From G963663315 sp965204925 (GTDB lineage: Bacteria; Pseudomonadota; Gammaproteobacteria; Arenicellales; Poriferihabitantaceae): a stretch of 64,000 bases of DNA. The DNA is taken from positions 186,001 to 250,000 of the forward strand of contig OZ242021.1 of NCBI GenBank assembly GCA_965204925.1. The letters run 5' to 3'. The translations under genes and the position numbers were made by a program. Every line of letters begins with the position of its first letter. Position 1 is the first letter of the stretch. The notes below the pieces were generated by a model. The model was not told the DNA's origin. It searched no databases and saw only the letters and a list, made by a program, of their open reading frames with translations. Below, in pieces: positions 1 through 7,266 of this stretch.

Positions 1-628
1 GCGCTGGATGGCTGAAGAAATCGGAGAGAAAGGCAATGTTCTGGTTATTGAGGGCATACCCGGAGCATCAGCGTCCGATTCCCAGAACGCAGGAGTACTG
101 GACGGGCTGGCGCAGTCCCCGGATATCAGGCTGGTCGGCAATATTGCCCACATGTGGACCTCACAGGTGGGGCAGGCGGAAGTACAAAAATGGCTGGCGA
201 CCCACCCGCAACAGCTGGACGGTATCGCGGTGCAATCATCCGGAGAGACCGGGGTATTACAGGCCCTGTTGCAGTCCGGCCGGGATATTCCGCCAATCTC
301 CATAGGCGGTGAGCTGGGCGCCCTGTGCTACTGGCGCAACAACCCGGATTACATCAGCGCCGCCATCCAGACATGGCCGCCCGGAGATGATATTGAGCTG
401 GGCTGGAATATCATGATGCGCACCATGCAGGGCCAGGGTCCAAAAATCCAGTCCATCCTCGTTCCCACGGTCAAATCAACTTTCGAGGACATCAAGGCGC
501 TGCTCGACGAGAACTGCGACCGCAACTCGACCGATTGGCTGCATGTCGGCATTGATGCCTGGGGAGGAACGGATTATCTGGATCAGTTCTTCGCTCATCC
601 TGCCCCTCCGGAAGAGTACAAGCCCTGA
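1..628 (+). CDS. Periplasmic sugar-type ABC substrate-binding protein, 3' part
   Basis: This is the C-terminal two thirds of a periplasmic binding protein that would capture a small solute for the ABC transporter encoded just downstream. The frame is open to the left edge, so the true start and signal peptide lie outside the window; the first Met at base 8 is internal. The stretch near the start (GEKGNVLVIEGIPG) is the hinge-proximal strand seen in ribose/galactose-type binding proteins (Peripla_BP_4 fold). It is followed by the ligand-lobe pattern around GIAVQSSGETGVLQALLQSG. It lies 45 bp before the ABC ATPase and is the first visible gene of a seven-gene operon. The ligand cannot be read from sequence; the hydantoinase genes in the operon suggest a cyclic amide or another nitrogenous small molecule (inference). 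Confidence 0.85.
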   Translation, partial: RWMAEEIGEKGNVLVIEGIPGASASDSQNAGVLDGLAQSPDIRLVGNIAHMWTSQVGQAEVQKWLATHPQQLDGIAVQSSGETGVLQALLQSGRDIPPISIGGELGALCYWRNNPDYISAAIQTWPPGDDIELGWNIMMRTMQGQGPKIQSILVPTVKSTFEDIKALLDENCDRNSTDWLHVGIDAWGGTDYLDQFFAHPAPPEEYKP

Positions 629-673
629 TAACGCCCGGACTATCAGGTTAATCAACCAACAGCTCCGGAGTCC

Positions 674-2470
674 ATGAACCGCAGCGCCGGTACGGTAGCG
701 GACACACACGATGAAAGCACCTTCGGCGAACAGCCGGAGGCGCTTTCTACATTTCCGGGAGAACTTTACGTCAAGGACGCGCACAAGTCCTTTGACGTAA
801 CCAGAGCATTGGACGGTTGTTCGTTCAGCGCCAATTTCGGGGAAATCCATGCCATTGTCGGCGGCAACGGCTGCGGCAAAAGCACACTCGCCAAAGTGCT
901 TTCCGGCGTCCTGCCACTGGATACCGGAAAGGTATCGGTACTGGGGCATCACCCTGCTTCTCCGACCGAAGCCCGCAAGCTGGGGATTGCAACAGTCTTT
1001 CAGGAAATCATGATTGCCGATGAGGCGTCTGTGGTCGACAACCTGTTTGTCGGCACCGACAGCTTCTGGACCAGGGCCATGCCGGCCCGGGAAAAACTGG
1101 AAAAATCCCGCGCCCTGATGCACGAATTGACCGCAGAAGAGATTGACCTGCTGATGCCGGCAGGCAATCTTCCGCTCAGCATCAAGGCATGGATCGCGAT
1201 TGGCCGCGCCTTGCTGTGCGAACCGAAAGTGCTGATACTGGATGAATCTTCGGCGGCGCTTGATTTTGATTCCACAGAACGACTGTTTGCCAGGATGCGG
1301 GCCCTGCGCGACAGTGGAGTAGCCATCATCATCGTCACCCATCGCATAGCGGAATTGATCCGTATCAGTGACCGGGCAACGGTCATGCGTGATGGCCGTG
1401 ATGTAGGGGTTCTGGAAAAGTCCCGAATCTCCGAACAAAACCTGTTGAGCCTGATGACCGGACGTTCGGATGCCGCTGAAAAGTCATCCAGTCAGGCACA
1501 CAGGACACCAAGCCGTGAAACCGTTTTGCGAACCCGGGGGCTGAAAGTATGGGAAAAATCGGAAGCGGTCGACTTCAGCCTGCTGAAAGGGGAAATTGTC
1601 GGCATAACCGGGCTGGATGGTCATGGCCAGGATGATTTCGTACGCATTCTGGCCGGAGTTGCGACGGCGGCCGCCGGCTATCCAGAGATGAAAGCCGGCG
1701 GCCGCCGTCATTACCGGGCAATCAGGAATCTCGAAGAAGCCAAAAGCTCAGGGATCTCGTTCGTATCCGGAGACCGCAAGCGTGAAGGCATTCTGCCCAA
1801 CATGAGCATTTTCGAGAATTTGCTGATCCCGCTGTACCGCAGTAATTCACGTGTGCCGGGCATCCGGTTCATAGACTGGACGGGTCTTTCAACCATATTC
1901 GACTGGGAGGTCGAACGTCTGTCTATCAAGACCGGCCCCAGATCCAATCCGATCACATCGCTGAGCGGCGGCAATCAGCAAAAAGTAGTTATCGGACGCT
2001 CGTTTGCATTACATCCGAAAATACTGATCCTGAACGACCCTGCCCGCGGTATTGATGTGGATACCAAACGGGATCTGTACAAACATTTACGCGAATTCGC
2101 CGGTGAAGGGAATTCCGTGGTTTACATGTCCAGCGAACTGGAAGAATTCATCGGCTTCTGCTCGCGGGTAATGGTATTTCGCAACGGCAGTATCTACAAG
2201 ACATTTACGGATGCCGGGGTCGAGCCGGTCGGTATTCTGGAAGGAATGTTCGGCAAGGCCGTCAACCCGCAAGCGCACGGGTCGAACCCTGAATCAGGAG
2301 CGGCGCCGTCCGGCGCCGCTTCATTGTCGTCAATCCCGGCAATGCCGCAGCCGTTACGCGGAGACGATATCATGCGCATTCGGATAGTCGATTTTGACGA
2401 CCGGGACGAACCGGATGATGACCCGTCCGCATCGGTTCACAAAAAAATCAAGGTCTCGTATTTTGACTGA
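674..2470 (+). CDS. Double-NBD ABC ATPase (RbsA/MglA type) with a unique C-terminal tail
   Basis: This is the ATP-hydrolysing subunit of a sugar-type ABC importer, with two nucleotide-binding domains in one 598-aa chain. NBD1 has a Walker A GGNGCGKST near residue 62 and a Walker B ILDESSAALD, but its signature region (LSIKAWIAI) is degenerate. NBD2 has the usual degenerate P-loop (GLDGHGQDD), a full LSGGNQQKV signature and a variant Walker B, ILNDPARGID, where DEP would be expected. The family is normally about 500 aa. Here residues from about 530 form an Ala/Ser/Pro-rich linker ending in a 30-residue tail, IRIVDFD, 15 residues, then KIKVSYFD. The same tail ends the next protein and HyuB. The gene lies between the binding protein and the scaffold-like gene, all on one strand with short gaps. 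Confidence 0.93.
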   Translation: MNRSAGTVADTHDESTFGEQPEALSTFPGELYVKDAHKSFDVTRALDGCSFSANFGEIHAIVGGNGCGKSTLAKVLSGVLPLDTGKVSVLGHHPASPTEARKLGIATVFQEIMIADEASVVDNLFVGTDSFWTRAMPAREKLEKSRALMHELTAEEIDLLMPAGNLPLSIKAWIAIGRALLCEPKVLILDESSAALDFDSTERLFARMRALRDSGVAIIIVTHRIAELIRISDRATVMRDGRDVGVLEKSRISEQNLLSLMTGRSDAAEKSSSQAHRTPSRETVLRTRGLKVWEKSEAVDFSLLKGEIVGITGLDGHGQDDFVRILAGVATAAAGYPEMKAGGRRHYRAIRNLEEAKSSGISFVSGDRKREGILPNMSIFENLLIPLYRSNSRVPGIRFIDWTGLSTIFDWEVERLSIKTGPRSNPITSLSGGNQQKVVIGRSFALHPKILILNDPARGIDVDTKRDLYKHLREFAGEGNSVVYMSSELEEFIGFCSRVMVFRNGSIYKTFTDAGVEPVGILEGMFGKAVNPQAHGSNPESGAAPSGAASLSSIPAMPQPLRGDDIMRIRIVDFDDRDEPDDDPSASVHKKIKVSYFD

Positions 2471-2500
2471 CCTGACTGACCACTGAGAAAAGCACGAAAG

Positions 2501-3136
2501 ATGGCGCCCAAAACCGGACGGAAATCAACTTGTGCGGGCGATGATGCCCATGCCGTGTCCGATGCCGCGCATTTTTCCGCGCTGATCGATTCACTGGAGA
2601 AAGTGGCAAACGTCTGCCCACAGCGCGGGGCGCTGTCCGGGATGTCCGTAGCGGAACCGTTTGCGTACAGCGATAACGACCTGAATGAGTTTACCAGTCT
2701 GACAGCCTGCGCCGTCAGTCCTGCACTATCCCGCCGTACCCGTACCAGACACAGTCCCGGGAAACGCGATGGCGCCGGCAATACCGGCTATAGCGCATCT
2801 GACCGCCAGCATTTTGACCGATTGATGTCGTTCGCTCCATTCAGCGACCCAAAAGGCGTTCAGGCGAGCAGGCATGTAGTCCAATCAGCCGGAACACGGG
2901 AGACGGTTGCATCATGCGGATATTCAGCGCAGGATATGGCGGCGTTCGCTGCCCTGATACCGGCTGGCGTGAGCGATGGTGATGATCACAGTCCGCGCGG
3001 GGCGGGAACCCGCTTCAACCAGACGGACACGCCGACCCGGCAGATCCGGATCATTGATTGCGACAAGCAGAGAGAGGCGGATAAAAGGCGTGCCGGACAG
3101 GCTGATACCACCATGAAAATCCGTTATTTCGACTGA
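2501..3136 (+). CDS. Unknown 211-aa protein with four short repeats and the shared tail; possible scaffold
   Basis: I do not recognise a family. The protein appears largely disordered (Ser, Arg, Gly and Pro linkers) and carries four copies of a motif with the pattern Y/H-S/A-x-x-D-x-x-x-F-x-x-L. They start at residues 17 (HAVSDAAHFSALI), 56 (YSDNDLNEFTSL), 97 (YSASDRQHFDRLM) and 141 (YSAQDMAAFAALI), about 39-44 residues apart. Residues 182-211 (IRIIDCD, 15 residues, TMKIRYFD) match the C-terminal tails of the upstream ATPase and of HyuB. There is no signal peptide or membrane segment, so it should be cytoplasmic. It lies 30 bp after the ATPase gene and 2 bp before hyuA. The repeat-and-spacer layout plus a shared tail suggests a multivalent scaffold or adaptor joining the transporter ATPase and the hydantoinase; this is inference. 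Confidence 0.85.
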   Translation: MAPKTGRKSTCAGDDAHAVSDAAHFSALIDSLEKVANVCPQRGALSGMSVAEPFAYSDNDLNEFTSLTACAVSPALSRRTRTRHSPGKRDGAGNTGYSASDRQHFDRLMSFAPFSDPKGVQASRHVVQSAGTRETVASCGYSAQDMAAFAALIPAGVSDGDDHSPRGAGTRFNQTDTPTRQIRIIDCDKQREADKRRAGQADTTMKIRYFD

Positions 3137-3138
3137 TA

Positions 3139-5220
3139 ATGCGCACCCCTTACCGACTGGGCATTGACGCCGGCGGCACCTTTACCGACTTTGTGCTTGC
3201 CGATCAGACGGCCGGCACAATCAATATCTACAAGACGCTGTCCACACCGGACAATCCGACTGAAGCCATCCGCGACGGCCTGCAACTGATCTCGAACGAT
3301 CTCGGCAGCGCCCCGAAAGAAATCATCTCACAATGTGATCTGTGTATCAACGGTACGACCGTTGGACTCAATGCCCTGATCCAGCACAAAGGCGCGAAAG
3401 TCGGGTTGATTACCACCGCAGGCCATGAAGATTCGATCGAAATACGGCTGGGACACAAGGAAGACGGCTACCGCTACGACCCCGAATATCCGCCGGCGGT
3501 GATGCTGACGCCACGCTATCTGCGCCGCGGGGTGCGGGAACGAATCATTTCCGACGGCCAGATCAAGACTCCGATGCACGAAGAGGATGTACGCACTGCC
3601 TGCCAACTGTTTCAGCGGGAAGGCGTTGAAGCGGTTGCCGTTTCATTCATCTGGTCTGTTCTGAATCCCGTGCATGAACTGCGGGCGGCGGAAATCGTTC
3701 GACAAATGCTGCCGCACGTGATTTTAACCACGGGCAGTGAACTTTATCCGCAGATACGCGAATACACGCGCACCTCGACTGCGGTTACCAACGCTTACCT
3801 TGCGCCCATCATCCGCTCTTACGTGCAGTCTATCGAGGAGTATTTCAGCGTTCTGGGCGCGGTCAATCCGGTTCGTTATTTCCAGTCCAACGGGGGGCTG
3901 GCGATTGGTCAGGCCATGACCGACCGCTCGGTTTACGCAATCAATTCCGGTCCGGCTTCGGCGCCGCAAGCGGCTCTGGCGGTGTGCGAACCCTTCGGTT
4001 ACCGGAATGTAATCACGGTGGATATGGGTGGAACGTCCTTTGATATCACGCTGGCGCGCGATGGCAATACCAATCTGAACAAGAATATCGACTTTCTGAG
4101 ATATCGTATCGGAGTACCGATGATTCAGGTCGAAACTCTCGGCGCAGGCGGCGGTTCGATCGGCTGGATTGATGAAATGGGATTGTTGCAAATGGGGCCG
4201 CAAAGCGCCGGTTCCGATCCGGGCCCGGCCTGCTACGGGCGCGGCGGCAACGAACCGACCGTATCCGATGCCAATCTGGTCCTCGGATACCTGAACCCGG
4301 CCGGGCTGGTAGGCGGCCGCCTGCCATTGGACTACGATAAATCCTGTCAGGTGATCGAGCAGAAAATTGCCCGCCCGTTGAACATTTCAGTGGAAAAGGC
4401 GGCCCACGGCATGTTCACCATCGTTAACAATAACATGGTCAATGGCATTCGCCGGGTTTCGGTAGAGCGGGGATATGATCCGAGGGATTTTGTGCTGGTC
4501 GCAGCCGGAGGCGCTACCGGCGCGCATATTACGGCGCTGGCCACGGAAATGGGTATCGACACTGTAGTCGCGTCCAAGCTCAGTTCCGGGCTGTGCGCTT
4601 ATGGACAGATCATCTCGGATGTGAAGTATAATTACATGGCAACCATTCCGGTACGACTGGAAGGCAGTGAAACCTGCGCGCGTATCAATGCCTTGTTCGG
4701 GGAGATTGAGGCCAAAGGTATGGAGCATCTGAAATCTGATGGCTTCGCACCCGGTGAGATTGACATCAGACGCAGCATGGATATGCGCTATGTCGGACAG
4801 ATTCATGAATGTACCGTGGATATTGATACCTTCACGATTGACACGCAATCGATCCATCAGGTCATAGATGCCTTTCATCGGCGGCACGAACAGTTGTTCA
4901 CCTATTCAGAGCGCAAGAGCCCGGTCGAGCTGGTCAATATCGAAAGCACCCTGTACGGTCGCGTCACGAGACCGGAACTCGGCCAGCTCGACAGCGGTAC
5001 AGGTATTGAACAGGCGCTGAAGGGGCGCCGGGATGTGATTTTCTCAAGCGACGGCAAAGCCGTGCGTGTACCGATTTACGATGGCGGGAAAATCAACGCA
5101 GGCAACCGGGTGTCTGGCCCGGCTGTGATTGAGGAGGAAACCGCAACCTATGTCATTCAGCCCGGCTGGCAGGTCGAACTGCACAACAGCGCATCCTATC
5201 TGATTACAAGAGCCCATTAA
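3139..5220 (+). CDS. Hydantoinase/oxoprolinase A subunit (HyuA family)
   Basis: This is a 693-aa protein of the N-methylhydantoinase A / 5-oxoprolinase N-terminal-half family, which uses ATP to open cyclic amides; relatives in acetone and acetophenone carboxylases activate other substrates. The N-terminal phosphate-binding loop IDAGGTFTDF (from about residue 9) and the second actin-like ATP motif VDMGGTSFDI (about residue 293) are both intact, as is the glycine-rich LGAGGGSIGW segment. Length is normal for a stand-alone A subunit. The start ATG is 2 bp after the preceding stop, and the stop is 2 bp before hyuB, so translation is probably coupled. Unlike its partner HyuB it has no tail motif and ends in YLITRAH. 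The exact substrate cannot be assigned; its place among import genes suggests that it acts on the imported solute. Confidence 0.92.
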   Translation: MRTPYRLGIDAGGTFTDFVLADQTAGTINIYKTLSTPDNPTEAIRDGLQLISNDLGSAPKEIISQCDLCINGTTVGLNALIQHKGAKVGLITTAGHEDSIEIRLGHKEDGYRYDPEYPPAVMLTPRYLRRGVRERIISDGQIKTPMHEEDVRTACQLFQREGVEAVAVSFIWSVLNPVHELRAAEIVRQMLPHVILTTGSELYPQIREYTRTSTAVTNAYLAPIIRSYVQSIEEYFSVLGAVNPVRYFQSNGGLAIGQAMTDRSVYAINSGPASAPQAALAVCEPFGYRNVITVDMGGTSFDITLARDGNTNLNKNIDFLRYRIGVPMIQVETLGAGGGSIGWIDEMGLLQMGPQSAGSDPGPACYGRGGNEPTVSDANLVLGYLNPAGLVGGRLPLDYDKSCQVIEQKIARPLNISVEKAAHGMFTIVNNNMVNGIRRVSVERGYDPRDFVLVAAGGATGAHITALATEMGIDTVVASKLSSGLCAYGQIISDVKYNYMATIPVRLEGSETCARINALFGEIEAKGMEHLKSDGFAPGEIDIRRSMDMRYVGQIHECTVDIDTFTIDTQSIHQVIDAFHRRHEQLFTYSERKSPVELVNIESTLYGRVTRPELGQLDSGTGIEQALKGRRDVIFSSDGKAVRVPIYDGGKINAGNRVSGPAVIEEETATYVIQPGWQVELHNSASYLITRAH

Positions 5221-5222
5221 CG

Positions 5223-7265
5223 ATGCCGGAAGTCGATCCAATCACCTTGTCCGTCGTGCGCGGAGTGCTGGAAACCACGCAGCGGGAAATGACGCTGTCC
5301 CTGGAAAAGACCGGACGATCGAGCGTGTTCAACCTGGCCCACGATTATTCGACGGCGATGTTCAACGCCACCCCCGAAATGATTATGCAGGGGCAGGATA
5401 TTCCGATCCATCTCGGCTCGCTGATGCCTGCGATGAAGGCTGTTTCGGATTATTTCGGCGATGATCTGCACGAAGGCGACCTGCTGCTGCACAATGATCC
5501 AGAGTACATGGGTAGCCACATTATCGACATGTGCATGTACAAGCCGGTATTTTATCAGGGTGAACACATTTTCTGGACGGTTTGCAAGGGGCATTTGACG
5601 GATATCGGCGGCCCGGTTCCAGCCGGTTACAATCCCGATGCCACGGAGATTTACGCCGAAGGCCTGCGCGTCCCTCCGATCAAGTTATGGGAACGGGGCA
5701 AGTCCCGCGAAGACATACTGAACCTGCTGCTGACCAATATGCGCGCCCGCCGGGATCAGGAGGGGGATTTCAACGCCCTGATCGGCGCCTGCCAGGTTGG
5801 CGAGAGGAATCTGGTCAACATGCTGAAAAAATACGGTGTCGAACAGGTTAAACTGTGTATTGACGAATTGCTGTCGATGGCAGACCGCCACATGCGCTCA
5901 TTGATCCGGGAGGTCCCCGACGGCAACTACAGCGGGACTGCGATTCTGGAAGACGCCGGTCATAACTTCGGCGATATCGAGATCACCGCGGATCTGAAGA
6001 TTAGCGGCGACACCTGCCATATCAATATCACCAGCCCGCCCCAGGTACCCTATTTCATCAACTCTTATGAGGGCAATTCCTATTCCGGGGTCTATCTGGG
6101 CATGATGATGTTTGCCCAACTCCCGCCGCCCTATAATGAGGGACTATATCGCTGTGTGACCGTTAACATGGGTGAAAAGGGAACACTTTGCAATGCCGCC
6201 GAGCCAGCGCCTCACGTCAACTGTACAACCACACCGATGGAAACCCTGACCGATGCCGTACGTTTGGCTTTCGAACAGGCGGCGCCTGAGCGGGTCAGTG
6301 CATCCTGGGGGCACACAAACGGCTGCAATATCGCGGGCTGGGATACCAGAACCGACGAAGAATATGTCACGATGGTGCTGGCAACGCTTATTTCCGGCGC
6401 CGGCGCCACTCCGCAACAGGACGGCTGGCATGCCTGCGGCCCACAATCGTGTTTTGGGGCGCTGACTTCCGGTGATGTCGAGTTGCTTGAACATTCCTAT
6501 CCGATCATCATCCACCGTTACTCGCTGATGACCGATTCCGGTGGAGCGGGAAAATATCGCGGCGGATCGGGAACCTGCTGGGAAGTAGAACCGATAGACA
6601 AACCGATGACATTCGTGATGTTCGGGGAAGGCCGCCGTTTGCCGGCAATGGGCGCCGCCAATGCGCGCTCAGGAATGGTGGAGCCGAAGGTTGGCCGGGT
6701 TGAAATTACCCGCGGCGATGAGGTTGAGATTATCCGTAAAAACGTGATCGCCACGATCCAGCCGGGAGAAACCGCAGCCAACAAAAATCCTGGTGGAGGC
6801 GGCTACGGCGACCCGTTCGAGCGCCCCGTCGAGAAGGTCGCGCGGGATGTGAAAAATGAACTGGTTTCCATTGCGGGAGCGCGTGAGGATTACGGCGTGG
6901 TAATCAATGATCCGAATACACTGGAAGTCGACTCGGGCGCGACAGCCGGCCTGCGCGCCAATCGACCGGCGCGGCAACAGAGCCGGCAACCCGCCCGACT
7001 GCCGACAACGAAGCCGGCTGCCATACCGCCCGCGGCGCCGGTCGCCACAGTGACCCTGCCGCGGAACCCCGCCGCCAGCCCGGCGCCTGCCGGCAACGGC
7101 GCACAGGCGGCGCGGCGCGGCCTGCGCGAAAACGGGCCGCTGCCTCCACTGACCGGCGCCGATGTCGATTTCATCCGTATTGTCGATTTCGACAAAGAAC
7201 AATCGACCACACAAACAGGGGCGCCCGCAAACCGTAAAGGAAAGATCAAGATCCGTTATTTTTGA
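5223..7265 (+). CDS. Hydantoinase/oxoprolinase B subunit (HyuB family) with linker and shared tail
   Basis: This is the partner of HyuA, a 680-aa member of the hydantoinase B / oxoprolinase C-terminal-half family. Family hallmarks are PITLSVVRGVLETTQREM at the N terminus, the HNDPEYMGSHIIDM segment, the glycine-rich KYRGGSGTCWE region and the terminal NPGGGGYGDPFER block. The catalytic body ends near residue 570. It is followed by a long Ala/Pro/Arg-rich low-complexity linker (about 575-650) and then IRIVDFD, 16 residues, KIKIRYF as the last 30 residues. That tail also ends the ATPase and the 211-aa protein upstream. I know of no family role for such an extension; the linker-plus-tail design looks like a tether. 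The gene sits 2 bp after hyuA and 1 bp before the first permease gene. Confidence 0.93.
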   Translation: MPEVDPITLSVVRGVLETTQREMTLSLEKTGRSSVFNLAHDYSTAMFNATPEMIMQGQDIPIHLGSLMPAMKAVSDYFGDDLHEGDLLLHNDPEYMGSHIIDMCMYKPVFYQGEHIFWTVCKGHLTDIGGPVPAGYNPDATEIYAEGLRVPPIKLWERGKSREDILNLLLTNMRARRDQEGDFNALIGACQVGERNLVNMLKKYGVEQVKLCIDELLSMADRHMRSLIREVPDGNYSGTAILEDAGHNFGDIEITADLKISGDTCHINITSPPQVPYFINSYEGNSYSGVYLGMMMFAQLPPPYNEGLYRCVTVNMGEKGTLCNAAEPAPHVNCTTTPMETLTDAVRLAFEQAAPERVSASWGHTNGCNIAGWDTRTDEEYVTMVLATLISGAGATPQQDGWHACGPQSCFGALTSGDVELLEHSYPIIIHRYSLMTDSGGAGKYRGGSGTCWEVEPIDKPMTFVMFGEGRRLPAMGAANARSGMVEPKVGRVEITRGDEVEIIRKNVIATIQPGETAANKNPGGGGYGDPFERPVEKVARDVKNELVSIAGAREDYGVVINDPNTLEVDSGATAGLRANRPARQQSRQPARLPTTKPAAIPPAAPVATVTLPRNPAASPAPAGNGAQAARRGLRENGPLPPLTGADVDFIRIVDFDKEQSTTQTGAPANRKGKIKIRYF

Positions 7266-7266
7266 T

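Noticed and set aside
476..1438. 320-aa antisense reading frame
   Set aside because: It lies opposite the binding-protein and ATPase genes, and its composition is that of a shadow frame with no family motif.
7162..7266. Upstream start for the first permease inside hyuB
   Set aside because: It would overlap hyuB by 104 bp; the ATG at 7267 directly follows the hyuB stop.
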